Assembly (NCBI GenBank): GCA_963931155.1
Contig: OZ006978.1
Coordinates: forward strand, 1,488,001 to 1,552,000
Direction of reading: 5' to 3'
DNA: 64,000 bases
Source: CALXVA01 sp944392465
Lineage (GTDB): Bacteria > Bacillota > Clostridia > TANB77 > CAG-508
Below are positions 1 to 12,100 of this stretch, piece after piece. The notes under the pieces were generated by a model. It had not been told where the DNA came from. It ran no database searches and worked only from the letters and a program-made list of their open reading frames with translations. The position numbers and the translations under genes are program-made. Position 1 is the first letter of the stretch. Each line of letters starts with the position of its first letter.

Positions 1-1283
1 CAGGCACAAAAACAAACAAAAACACAGAAATAATAACAATCACACCAGAAGATGTAAGAAGTGAAGCAAGTTTAGTTGGAAACAACAATGCATATTTACT
101 AGGAACAAGCTTATACATCAATGGTGAAATACAACAAGGAAACTATGTAAATGTATATGATGGATATGCACTAGATAATAGTGGACAAGTTGTGGATATT
201 GCAACAAATGAAATAGTGACAAATGCAAATATAGAAAGCATTGCAGTAAATAATGCAGAAACATCAGAGGGAGCAGTTACAACAACACAAAATTCAACTT
301 ACTTAGAGCAAAACACAAAACCACTTCACACATACGATTACAAAGGCAACACAATAGAAACTTATGGAACATACAGTAAAGTAAATGACAATATAAAAGC
401 ACAAATATATAATGTAAGAAGCGGTATATTATCAGCTATTTCAAATAATACAGATATGAAAATAGATAACAATATAACAGACAACTACAACAACAAAGAA
501 TATCAAACAATATTGAATACATCAGGAGAATTAGTAGATTTAAAAGAAAAACTACAATATCCATCAAACTTCTTAAGTAGCAACATTAAACAAATAGTAC
601 AAAACCAAGATACAGAGAAACCAGAAATGATGGTATTGTACAACACAGGAAAAGTAATAGTATTCAACTATGTAAATGGAAACATAGTATACGAGAATAA
701 TGAAAAAGCAGATTCAAGCTTAGTAAATTACTTAACAAGAAGTTTTGCAAATATATGGAATGACTATGAAGATAAATATCAAGAATATGAAAAAAGCAAA
801 GAATTAGAAACAAAACTTGCAAAACTACCAGTAGAGGAAGCAATAAAAGAAAGTAATAAAACTGAAATTAGTAATTCAAATAATTCTAATGATGAAGTTA
901 ATAATATTACAAGTAATAAGCAAGATGCAAACTCTGCAACTAATATGACAATTGATAGTAATGAAAATAATACAACAACTAATAATGCAACAAATATATC
1001 AGAATCAGATAGCTACATTACAGTATACAATGAGAATACGGGAGAATACGAAGTATACAGCGAAGATGAAATACTAAATGGAGAAGACGAAAATCCAGTA
1101 TCAGAAACAGAAAAAATAAAACAAAATGGACTAGAAGGAATATATGGATACAATGCACAGCAAGAAGAAACAAAACCACAAGCAAATGGAGCAATAATAG
1201 TAATTATCATTATTATAATAGCTGTAATTTCATTAGTTGCGCTAAGAAGAATCATTATAAAAAGTAATAAAATAAAAAAATAA
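1..1283 (+). CDS. Giant surface protein, copy 0, C-terminal part only (5' end outside window)
   Basis: The reading frame is open from the window edge (first full codon at position 3), so the ATG at 192 is internal. The product matches the last ~430 residues of copy 1 (11270-12560) almost residue for residue. It has the conserved domain starting near PEDVRSEASLVG, a second conserved block (HTYDYKGNTIETYGTY onward), an Asn/Thr-rich low-complexity linker, the PVSETEKIKQNGLEG motif, a transmembrane helix from about 1190 to 1250 and a basic tail (KSNKIKK). By comparison with copies 1 and 2 it is the cell-envelope end of a protein of about 3000 residues anchored at both ends. No LPXTG sorting signal is seen. 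The function, probably adhesion or surface display, is inferred from architecture only. Confidence 0.85.
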   Translation, partial: GTKTNKNTEIITITPEDVRSEASLVGNNNAYLLGTSLYINGEIQQGNYVNVYDGYALDNSGQVVDIATNEIVTNANIESIAVNNAETSEGAVTTTQNSTYLEQNTKPLHTYDYKGNTIETYGTYSKVNDNIKAQIYNVRSGILSAISNNTDMKIDNNITDNYNNKEYQTILNTSGELVDLKEKLQYPSNFLSSNIKQIVQNQDTEKPEMMVLYNTGKVIVFNYVNGNIVYENNEKADSSLVNYLTRSFANIWNDYEDKYQEYEKSKELETKLAKLPVEEAIKESNKTEISNSNNSNDEVNNITSNKQDANSATNMTIDSNENNTTTNNATNISESDSYITVYNENTGEYEVYSEDEILNGEDENPVSETEKIKQNGLEGIYGYNAQQEETKPQANGAIIVIIIIIIAVISLVALRRIIIKSNKIKK

Positions 1284-1356
1284 AAATATATAAATATAGT
1301 AATTTTTTATAAAATATGTTATACTTATGTTGAATTTGATTAGGTAGGTGGTAAAA

Positions 1357-1710
1357 TTGCCAAATATTCCAAAAAAAATCAATAGTATTATAGAAGAATT
1401 TATTAAAGGTGTAAAAGAAATTCTTGGAGAAAGAATGAAAAAAATTATTCTTTATGGTTCGTATGCAAGAGGAGATTATAATAAAAATTCTGATATAGAT
1501 ATAATGATTTTAACAGATTTAAATGACGATGAAATAATAAAATATAGGGATAAAATATGGGAATTAGCATATAATATTGAATTTGATAACAATTTTGATA
1601 TTGCAATATCACCATTAATAAAGAATATAGATAAATTTCAATATTTGTTAGAAGCATTACCATTTTATATAAATATTCAAAAAGAAGGGGTGGTGCTAAG
1701 TGAGTCCTAA
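1357..1710 (+). CDS. MNT-type minimal nucleotidyltransferase (antitoxin-like partner)
   Basis: A small protein with the polymerase-beta-like nucleotidyltransferase signature: GSYARGDYNKNSDIDIMI gives the G-S...D-x-D metal site near residues 34-50. In HEPN/MNT modules the MNT protein neutralises the HEPN partner, in studied cases by adding AMP to it. I prefer the TTG start at 1357 because AGGTGG ends 5 nt upstream; a GTG at 1348 in the same frame is the alternative, with a weaker RBS. The 3' end overlaps the next gene by 11 nt, which indicates translational coupling. The gene lies directly after the giant copy 0 gene. Family assignment is firm; the antitoxin role is inferred from the pairing. 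Confidence 0.82.
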   Translation: MPNIPKKINSIIEEFIKGVKEILGERMKKIILYGSYARGDYNKNSDIDIMILTDLNDDEIIKYRDKIWELAYNIEFDNNFDIAISPLIKNIDKFQYLLEALPFYINIQKEGVVLSES

Positions 1711-2101
1711 AATTTCAAAAGAATTATCTAAACATAGATTAGAACAAGCAAAAGAAGATTTAAAAGCAAGTAAAGTATTGTATGATGCAAAATTATATAA
1801 ATCAGCTAATAATAGAGCATATTATTCTATATTTCATAGTATGAAAGCAGTTTTGGTATTAGAACCAATAGATTTCAAAAGACACAAAGATGTAATAGCA
1901 TATTTCAATAAAAATTATATACATACAGGAATATTTCCTAAAGATATGGGAAGAAGAATTTCAAATGCAAGTAGAATAAGAGAAGATAGTGATTATGATG
2001 ATGAATTTGTAGTAAATCCAGAAGATACACTAGCTCAAATAAAGACCGCTGAAGAAATTATAAAGTTAGCAGAAAACTATATTGATAACAAAGAAATATA
2101 A
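1700..2101 (+). CDS. HEPN-domain protein, partner of the MNT gene
   Basis: A helical protein of 133 residues typical of the HEPN family. The conserved first-helix motif is visible as NNRAYYSIFHSMKAVL (R39, H46). The catalytic R-x4-6-H motif of HepT-type RNases is not obvious; the equivalent region reads RIREDSDYDD, so RNase activity is uncertain. It starts at a GTG inside the end of the MNT gene, with GGGGTGG just upstream. The MNT-then-HEPN pair suggests a type VII toxin-antitoxin or defence module. Its place between two giant surface-protein genes is repeated by other TA-like cassettes further along. Confidence 0.78.
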   Translation: MSPKISKELSKHRLEQAKEDLKASKVLYDAKLYKSANNRAYYSIFHSMKAVLVLEPIDFKRHKDVIAYFNKNYIHTGIFPKDMGRRISNASRIREDSDYDDEFVVNPEDTLAQIKTAEEIIKLAENYIDNKEI

Positions 2102-2199
2102 AAATTATGTGGGGTTTATTAATAACTAGACCTCACATTTTTATTGAAAAGAAAATATTCTTAAAAAATGCCAGATATATATGAAAATGTAAAAAATAA

Positions 2200-2400
2200 A
2201 TGAATAAGTTTTTACATTTTCTTGACATAGTACAAAAAATACAGTTTTACATGGATTGTTTAGAAGGAAAATTATTTAATTTTAGGGACAATGTAACAGG
2301 ATTGGAAGCAGATTCAATATTAGAGTTTAGTAATGGAGAATATGCCATAGTACAAATGTGCCATTGGAGACAGACCCTTTTGGCATTCGTTTATTCATGA
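2200..2400 (+). pseudogene. Remnant of an AAA/DUF4143 ATPase C-terminus
   Basis: The 66-codon ORF contains FRDNVTGLEADSILEFSNGE, which resembles the nuclease-like C-terminal strand of DUF4143 ATPases (compare the region near EMDFMV in the intact ATPase at 24318-25652). The ORF has no ATPase domain, and its last ~18 codons are read through the dispersed palindrome at 2355-2387. I read it as a decayed fragment, not a functional gene. The match is by eye on a short stretch. Confidence 0.45.
2355..2387. repeat. Dispersed palindromic repeat, copy R1
   Basis: Hairpin TGCCATTGG...TTTTGGCA with a GACAGACCC loop. It belongs to the family also seen at 25730, 39393, 41760 and 43198 (outer stem GTGCC/GGCAC, inner GGACAGACC). 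It lies at the end of the DUF4143 remnant. Confidence 0.6.
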
Positions 2401-2439
2401 TAGAATATATTAAAAAAATTATATAAAAAATTAAAAAAT

Positions 2440-2470
2440 AATGCTAAAATTAAAAAAGTTATGGTATAAT
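2440..2470 (+). promoter_or_regulatory. Extended -10 promoter of the copy 1 leader region
   Basis: TGG-TATAAT at 2462-2470 forms an extended -10. The block AAAAAGTTATGGTATAATAA is nearly identical at 14161-14179, and a close form (AGTTATGATATAATAA) lies at 25704-25719, each time upstream of an SSR leader. No good -35 is seen, which is usual for extended -10 promoters. Confidence 0.6.
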
Positions 2471-2504
2471 AATTTTGATAAAAAGAAGAAAGGAAAAAAG
2501 AAAA

Positions 2505-2735
2505 ATGAGCAAGCTTGAAAGCCTTGGCGCTGTACACACACACACACACACACACACAATATGTTCTTACCAAAAGGAATGTTGGAAACAAAGTACAAGA
2601 ATAGATAGAAGATTCTTCGAAGGAAGAATCCTATTAAGCATGCTTACAATAAATAATTATATAGATAACAAAGGTAAAACAGGGATAGACTGTATTACTG
2701 TAGGTGTTCGAAAAAGAGCACTTATGGCAATATAG
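2505..2735 (+). CDS. Leader ORF L1a with (AC)12 tract (MSKLESLGAV-HTHT...)
   Basis: ATG at 2505 follows AAGAAAGGA. After ten codons (MSKLESLGAV) the ORF enters a pure AC tract read as His-Thr repeats. With 12 units the frame stays open through the downstream structured cassette and ends at a TAG (2733) inside its terminal stem. With 11 or 13 units it would stop earlier. The sequence just before the cassette (AATAGATAGAAGATTC) has stops in both other frames. The peptide may have no function of its own: the cassette shows RNA-type conservation, so translation through it may be what matters. Whether a stable peptide is made is unknown. Confidence 0.5.
   Translation: MSKLESLGAVHTHTHTHTICSYQKECWKQSTRIDRRFFEGRILLSMLTINNYIDNKGKTGIDCITVGVRKRALMAI
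2534..2557 (+). repeat. Dinucleotide microsatellite (AC)12
   Basis: Twelve perfect AC units starting 29 nt after the leader ATG. The homologous tract at 14242 has eleven units. Repeats of this purity inside a translated leader are typical hot spots for slipped-strand mispairing. Confidence 0.95.
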
Positions 2736-2748
2736 CCTATCCTTTTTT
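2611..2748 (+). ncRNA. Structured leader cassette, copy 1 (L1a)
   Basis: Candidate cis-acting RNA. Hairpin H1 is GATTCTTC-GAAG-GAAGAATC (2611-2630). The terminal stem P1 pairs GGATAG (2683) with CTATCC (2737) and is followed by six Ts. Inside it, P3 pairs TAGGTGTTC (2701) with GAGCACTTA (2716). Compared with the other two copies P3 carries one compensatory double change (A-T to G-C) plus wobble-compatible changes, which supports an RNA structure. I do not recognise a known riboswitch class. Copies are at 2978 and 14317. Confidence 0.6.
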
Positions 2749-2898
2749 GTGCTTATTTTTCTGAAATGAAAATAAATACATCACTAGACAAGAAAAAGTT
2801 TAATACGGAAATTAAGAAAATCACGTAATACAACTAAAAAGAGAAGCTAAAAAAAGCTTGAAAAACAAGGAAAAAGAAGAAAAGGAGACTAGAAAGAA

Positions 2899-3120
<222 letters not shown>

Positions 3121-3176
3121 AAAGTAAGTGTTTAAAGAAAAATAAGAAATCAAAAGCAGAAAGGAATTGAGGTATA

Positions 3177-6100
3177 GTGAGAAAAGATAGAATAAATAAA
3201 ACACAAGTAAATAATAAAAAGAAACGTAAAGAAAAGAGAGGATTGAACAATAAAGGAAAAGGCAAAAGAATAAATGTAAAGAACTTGCCAACATTTATAT
3301 TGATAGGACTAATCTTAATGATAATCATAATAGCAATAATCTATTATGTGTTTTTAAGGTATGCACCAGAACAAATAATAACATATAGTGGATATGCAAT
3401 AGAGGGACAAGCATTAGCAGAAAACTTAAAAAATAGTGACATATCTAATGTTAAGCCATACTTAGATTTAGTAGAAGTACAAGAAAACGATTTATTGTAT
3501 AAACGATTAAATTCATATTATGTAGGAGAAGATGATAAAAAAGAGATAGATATTAACTATCCTATATACATAAATGAAGGAAATGCTCTTTTAAACATAG
3601 GAAAGGACACAAAATTAATAACAGTAAATTATGAAGAAGTAGAAGGATATCCAGAGTTCATGATGACAGATGGAGTAATGTATAATGGAGCAGATTTAAC
3701 AAGAGCAGACGGGAATAAATATATATTCCTAAAAAGTGAAGATGAAATTTTCACAAATGTGGGAAAGATAAAAATAACAACTGCTACTAACACTTACGAC
3801 ATAAAAGAATTTAGTAATATATATTTTACAGAGAACTCAATTACATATTATGAAATGGAAGAAGATTCAAATGTACAAAATTGGTATATGAAATATAAAA
3901 GAATAGATGATATAGATAATAATTCGAAGATAGAAGTAAAAGGAGAAACTATTTCATACAAAACATTTCTAGAAAGATTAGGTTTAATAGACTCAGAAGA
4001 AAACGTAAACAATACTGATAAAGAAAAAACAACAAACGAGATAAGTGAAAACACAGTAGAAAAACCAGAGCAAGTAAATGAAGAAAGCTCAGCAAATGAA
4101 AACAATAATGCTACTACTGGAACAACAGAAGGCAAAGAAGAAAATCAAGAATCAGAATGGCAAGAAGGAATGTGGGAAAAACCAGAAGTAAGTTGTACAG
4201 ACTTTGAAGGAGAAGTATATACAATAAGAACAAATTTATCAGTAAGAGATAGAGCAGGAGTTATAACAAGAGGAATAACATTTGAAATATATCTAGATGG
4301 AAGATTAAATAGAAGAGTACAAGCTAACCAAGCAGGAACACTAGAAATAACAAACTTACAACCAAGTTCAGAATATGAGATAAGAGGAATATTCTATTAC
4401 AATGATGAAAACGGAGTAGAACAAGAAGAAGAGTTCTACACAGGAAAAGTAACAACAAAATCAATAGATACATTAGGAACACTAGATTTTAGATTCCAAA
4501 ATGGAAAGATATATTCAAATAAAATAGAATTAATACATCTAAAGCTAAATAACAATATAGATGAAGAAGTAGTAAGAGGAATATCAAGAGTACAAGTAGA
4601 AATAGGAGATGTAGCATATAGATTAACAAATGCACAAATAGATGAATTAAAAGCAGGAAAAGAAATAACATATCAAACAAGTGAAAACTTAACATCAAAT
4701 AGTAAGATAAAATATGAAATAACAGCATTTGATAGATATGGAAATGAATTAAAAGAGAAGAACAACACAGGAGAAACAATAACATCAAAACAAGCACCTA
4801 GCTCAAGTATAAGAGTAACAAAACAAGATGTAACAGAAGTAGACTTAGAAGTAACATTAACAAACAAAGATAATGTAAGTTTAGAAAACTATAGATATGA
4901 AATAACAAATCAAAGTGGAGATGTAGTAAAACAAGGAACACTAGGCAACAATGGAGTAGCAAGCAATGGAAACAAAGATGATTTAGTATTTACAGATTTA
5001 GACCCTAATGGATATTATCAAATAGTAATCTATGGAGATTATGACTTAGAAAATGGAGAAGGAGAACATCAAAATAGTGAACTAGGAAGAGGAAGTTTTG
5101 TAACAAGACCAATAGCATCACTAGGATATATGCAAGTAAAAATAAATGATAAAGAAGTAACTCAAAATAGTATGAAATTAGGAGTAAGTATAGATACAGT
5201 ACAAACAGATGCAAGATTAGTAGCAATATTAAATAAAGTAGAAGTTGTTATTTATGATGAAGGAAAAAATATAGAAAGTAATTCTGATGAAGAAAATGAA
5301 GATAGACAAGGAACAGAAGTAAAGAGAATAACATTAACAGATGAAGAAGTAGAAAAACTAAAAACAGCAGAAGAAATAGAACTAAATCTAGAACAGCTAA
5401 CATCAAATACAAAATACAGAATAGATGTAATCACCACAGTAAAGCAAGGTTCAGTTGAAGAAGTAGTAGAAGATAAGCAAAACATAGACCAAGTAATAAC
5501 ACTAAAGATGCCAGCAGAAGTACAAATAAGAAATCAATTTGTAATAGGAACAATGATAGACTTAGATATGAGAATAGAAGATATAGATGGAGCAGATTTA
5601 GTAGATAAAGTAAGAATAGAAGTAAGAGATAAAGATAATAAATTAGTAGACTTAAGTGAGATGCCAACGAATGCAGACTGGGAAAGAAAAACATATGAGG
5701 ACTTAACACCAAATGAAACATATACAATACTAGTGTATGCACCACAATACAATGAAGGAAGTACTGACGCAACATATAAAGCAGATTACTTATTAAAAAA
5801 GATAGAAATAGTAACAGAAACAGGAATAAGTGGAAAGTTAGATTTAATAGGACTAGAAAAAACACCATCAGGAAAGAATTTAATTGATGTATCATCAAAA
5901 GTAAATTGGTATGAAAAATGTTTTAATACTAATTATAAATATGGAATAAATTACGATGAAAATACGAGAATCCTTACGTTAGGGGAAACTTCAAGTACTA
6001 ATAATCTAAATTATTATAATTTAAGTAAGTACTTAGGAAAGAAAGTAACAATAAGTTTTAAAGCTAAAACACAGGATAATGCACATATCCAAATTATAGA

Positions 6101-9100
6101 AAAAGAAAGTAATGATTTTAATAATACAGGTTATACGGCATATTATACAATAAATGATTTAACTAGTGATTGGAAAGAATACACATATACAATAACATTA
6201 AATAAAACAGGATATGTTGGATTTAACATTAATAATAATACTACTTCAGTAGAAATAAAAGATTTACAAATAGAACTTGGAGATAAAAAAACAGATTATG
6301 AAGAATTTAAATATGACTATAATGCAAATGTTGCAATAACAGTGAATGATACAAGAAATGAAATAGTAACAAATGACTATTATATACGTATTTATAAAGA
6401 TAATGAACAAATACAAGAACTAAGATATGATGAATTAGGAGAAGAAAACAAAGTAGAAAATGCTCAAAAAACATATAACATAGATCAAGATGCAATATAC
6501 AAAATAGAATTGTTAGTAAAAATAGCTGATAGATTTTATGAGTTAGACTCGCAAGAATTTTCAACAGCAGGTTCCAGAGAATTAAAAGGCATATCAAATA
6601 TTAATGATTTTTTGAAGGTTCAACCTTATGGTGAATATATTGCTTTAGATGATATTCATTTAGTACCTTTTTCAAATAAATGTATTTTTGGTGGAAATAA
6701 TATAAGATTTGAGGGCAACCTTGATTTTAATGGTAAAACATTAACTATAGATACGATAAATAGAAGTGGGTACAGCAATTCTAGTGTTTTTAAATACTTA
6801 GGAAATGATGGGAAAATTGAAAATTTAGTTTTTGATATAAAAATGAATAATGAACTGGAAACATCTCTAAATGGTGGTTTGGTCATGACAAACTATGGAA
6901 CAATAAGAAATATACAAATAAATGTAACAGAATCAACTGAAAATAAAAATAGTGATGTATATCTATGCGCGGGTTCTAATTATGGCGTTATAGAGAATTT
7001 TGTTGTGAATTTACAGGTACCTTTGTATGTTAATACACAGTCTGGCATCATTGTTGGAGCTAATAGAGGTATAGTTAGAAATGGGTATATTTTTGGTGAA
7101 AATATTAAATCGTTGAATGAATCGACATCTGTTGCTTCTAATATTGGCGGAGTTGTTCACTATAATGATGCAAATGGTTTAATTGAAAATGTTTTTTCAT
7201 TGGTGAATATTGATAGTTTACTGAATGGAACAAAAGTAAATGGGAACATTACAAGAGGAAACTATGTAAATGGTGTAATACGAAATGTATATTCTGTGGG
7301 AATTGGAGAAAATGCTAATCTAAAAGCAGGTCCAAATGTATATTTTAAAAATTCAAAAAGTATATCTAATAATTATTATTTTACTGATGAGATATTTATG
7401 GATACTTTAGAAACAAAAGGAAATAAATTATCATTATGGGATGCTCAGTTCCAAAATCAATTAATAAATGGAAATGGAGCCTTCGTAGTTGATGAATTAG
7501 TAAATGAAGGTTATTATCCTCAATTAAATATGCCGGATTCAATGCCTGCACAAGAATATATAGAGTTACCTGAAGTTGAAGATGCAGACCTTCCAGATAT
7601 ACTTTCTACTAAAGTATTAGAACAAGGAACGGATACAGTAAAAGTACAGTTTAGTGTAAATAACCCATCTGCAGAGCAAATAAGTGAAATAAAAATAGAA
7701 AATATAGAAACAGTAGATATATTATCACAAGAATATAATGATGGTAAAAGTATAGTAATAGCAGAATTAAAAAATCCAGTAATATGTGTTTCAAGTTATG
7801 AATTAATAAGTTTAACTACGAAGGGAGCTTTTAGTTCATTTACAAGAACTTATGATCCAGGCGAAAGAAAAATAAACGTAGATTTATATAAAGAAATATG
7901 GGATGTTAACGACTGGAAAGCAATAACAGATTCTCCTACAGAAAATTATATGTTAATGGCGGATTTAAATTTTGTAAATGAAGGAAATACTGTAAGAATT
8001 GGAACAATAAATGGAATAATAAATGGAAATGGTCATATGATATCAAATATTTTTTTGACTTATAATACACATATAATAACAACTTTAAATGGAACATTAA
8101 AAAACTTATATATTAATAATTTTAATCAAGAAGTTACATATGGAGGAGGTTTTATTTCTGATGCACAGACTGGCTCTTTAATAGATAATGTTCATTTTTC
8201 AAATGCAAAAATTAGAAAAACTGAAAATGGGGGAGCCGGTGTGATTGCTCAATTTGCAAAATATTCTACTATAAGAAATAGCTCTGGTAGTAATATACAA
8301 ATAGTTTCAGAGGGAACACCTAGTGATATAAATATAGGAGGATTATTCGGACAAATCGATAATTCTTACATCGAAAATTGCTATGTTCATAGTATAAATA
8401 TTACGGATTCAAAAGGTGTTGTTTCAGGTATTGGAGGAATAGCTGGATATGGTAGTAGTTCAAACAGTATAAAAAATTGTTATGCAGAAGGAACAATTAA
8501 TTCTAACAATATAAATGTAGGTGGAATTATAGGAAAATTTGATTATGGAGAATTGGAAAATTGTTATTCAAAAGTAAATATATCAACTACAAATAATAAC
8601 GTTGGAGGAATCATTGGAAGTTTTTCTAATTCTGATACAAGTACAATATCTAACAATTTGGCTATTGGAAATATATATTCAACAACAGGGGTAGATGGAG
8701 TAAATAGAATTATAGGTATTAGTGTAGATACAGTAAGTAATAATTATGCATATAAAAATCAATTACTAAATGGCTATATAAATGAAGAAGAAAAAGGCGC
8801 AACACTATTAGACGAAGAGGAAGTGCTAGATTTAGATTTAGGAGATAGCTATAATTATGATGGAAAAGATAGTGGAATACTTCCTAAACTATATAATACA
8901 GATGGATCAGAGCTATTACCAAATCAAGAGGATATATTTATTGTAAATAATAAAGAGTCAGATGCAAATTTAGAAATTGATAGTATAGATGCAACAAAAC
9001 CAAATACAACAGAAGCAGAAATAACAGTAAGAATAAATAATCCAAAAGAAATAGAAATAACTGGAATAGAAATAGAAGATATGACAGTAACGGAGATAAA

Positions 9101-12100
9101 AAAGAATGTAACACAAAATGAAATAACAAGTATAACGGTAAGAACAACTCCAAATAGATATTATGATAGTTATAAATTAACTGGAATAAAATATAAAGAT
9201 ACTGAAGGAAAAAATCAAACAAAAGAAGTAGAAAATGAGATACAAGTACAATTTTATAAAGAAATATATACATTTGAAGATTGGCAATCAATAGAAGAAG
9301 GAACATATCAAAATTATAGATTAATGGCAAATATAGACTTTAGTGGAAGAAATAATACAAAAAACAATATAACAGTGAATAGATTAGAAGCAGAAAACAA
9401 CATATACACTCTAAAGAATATAGAATTATCATACAATACAGCAAATACAGGATTTATAAATAATGTGAAAACAAGTATAAAAAATATTGGATTCGAAAAT
9501 ATAACGTTAACAAATACAGCTAGTTCTGGAGATTATTTCGGCGTTATAGCAAGTAGTAATGGGAATCTTGAAAACTTAAGTTTTAAAGATATAACAATAG
9601 ATTCTAAAGGAGTAAGTTATGTCGGAGTAATTGGGGGGATTTCTTCAGGAAATGTGAAAAATGTTGATTTGTTAGGAAACATAACTGTAAATGGAAATAG
9701 CTACGTTGGAGGATTTACTGGTTCAATAAATATTGGAGTTGAGGCGACTGTTGATAATATAGCTGCTGAAGATGTTACTGTTAGTGGAGAAAATACTTAT
9801 GTAGGAGGTATTATTGGATATCAAAATGGTAAATATATAAATATAAATAATATTTCTTTAAGTAATTCGCAGATTAATGGTAAAGATCATACTGGGGGTC
9901 TTTGGGGATACCTATTTGGTGGTGTGTTAATGTATGCATCTGTGGATGAAACTGAAGTTTCAGGCACAGATTATGTGGGAGGAATTTTTGGTTACTGTGC
10001 TTCTGATAGTAGTGGAGGAACATTCTTACGTAATTATGTATATATTAATTCAAGTAATATTGTTGGTAACGGTAATTATCTTGGAGGTATTACAGGATAT
10101 CTAACTAGAGGTAGTAACTCTTATTGGACAGTAAATGAATGTAATGTCACGAATAATTCGGTATCTTCCTTATATACTGGTGGAGCAGTAGGGTGCGGAA
10201 CTTTTACATGGCCTTATGGAGGTCAGGTTACTAATGTGATTGTTAATAGTCATGGCTCTATGGTAGGAGGATTTATTGGCAACAGTGCAAGCGGAGATAC
10301 TTCTTTTGGACATGGATATGTTTATGGTGTTGAAGTAACTGGTCGTGATAATGTTGGTGGTGGTTTTGGTCGATTGGATTACGGTGGTGTTGGCAACGTA
10401 TATATAAATGCAAAAGTTAAGGCTGAAGGTACGAATGCTGGTGGTGCAGTTGGTTATATGGATAATACTGACATGACTGCTTCAAGAAATGCAATAAATA
10501 TTAAAAATTCACTTATCGTTGATACAGAAGTTGAAGCACAATCTAATGCTGGTGGGTTAATTGGAAATATTGCTAAAGAAATATTTAGAGATGAATCATT
10601 CTATTATAACAACTACATTGAAGCAGATGTAACAAGTGAAAATACATCAACTGGTTCATTAATAATAGGTGGAAGACCAGATGAAAATTCATACATTACA
10701 AATACATATGTATATAAATACAGCACATTAAATGGAGATTATGTATATGCATCAAATGATAATATAAATGATGAGCAATATTTAGTAAGAGCGGACTTGG
10801 AACAAGAAAGTACGTTTAAAAATAAAGTAGGGTTAGTATCTGATGCTGCATGGGATTACACACCATTACAACAAGGAAAATACCCAATAATGAAAGATGC
10901 ATACTTATATAAGCCGGAATTACAAACTGGTGTAGACTTACCAACAGACCCAGACATTACAATAATAAATTCATTAAATAGTATAGCTGGAAATGGCTTA
11001 GATAATGAAAATGATATAGCAGTACAAAGTATAGAAACTTTACCAACTGTTTCAGCATATCCAGTATCAGTAAATGAAATAAACATAGACTTTAGTGCTG
11101 TACCTGAAAAAACAAGCTTCACATACTATGTAAATGGACAAGAAAAAGATATATTAGCATTAACTCAAAAAACATATACATTTAGATATAATTATCAAGA
11201 TACAATAGAAATAAGATTAACAAACGAAAATAACAAAACTACAAGTGACGAAAATGAAAACACGATAACAATAACACCAGAAAGTGTAAGAAGTGAAGCA
11301 AGTTTAGTTGGAAATAACAATGCATATTTACTAGGAACAAGCTTATACATCAATGGTGAACTACAACAAGGCAACTATGTAAATGTATATGGAGGATATG
11401 CACTAGATAGTAGTGGACAGGTTGTGGATATCGCAACGAAAGAAATAGTACAAGATGCAAATGGAATTACAAATGAAACTTCAAATAAAAATGAAGCTTC
11501 ACAGGCAACTATAAATGATAATGCAGAAACATCAGAGGGGACTATTACAACGACGCAAGACCATACTTACTTAGAACAAACCGCAAAACCACTTCATACA
11601 TACGATTACAAAGGCAACACAATAGAAACTTATGGAACATACAGTAAAGTAAATGACAATATAAAAACACAAATATACAATGTAAGAAGCGGTATATTAT
11701 CAGCTATTTCAAATAATACAGATATGAAAATAGATAACAACATAACAGATAACTACAATAACAAAGAATATCAAACAATATTAAATAGATCAGGAGAATT
11801 AGTAGACTTAAAAGAAAAACTACAATATCCATCAAACTTTTTAAGTAGCAACATTAAACAGATAGTACAAAACCAAGATACAGAGAAACCAGAAATGATG
11901 GTATTGTACAACACAGGAAAAGTAATAGTATTCAACTATGTAAATGGAAACATAGTATACGAGAATAATGAAAAAGCAGATTCAAGCTTAGTAAATTACT
12001 TAACAAGAAGTTTTGCAAATATATGGAATGACTATGAAGATAAATATCAAGAATATGAAAAAAGCAAAGAATTAGAAACAAAACTTGCAAAACTACCAGT

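Noticed and set aside
2611..2748. Cassette as a c-di-GMP, SAM or guanidine riboswitch
   Set aside because: None of the conserved core sequences of these classes is present.
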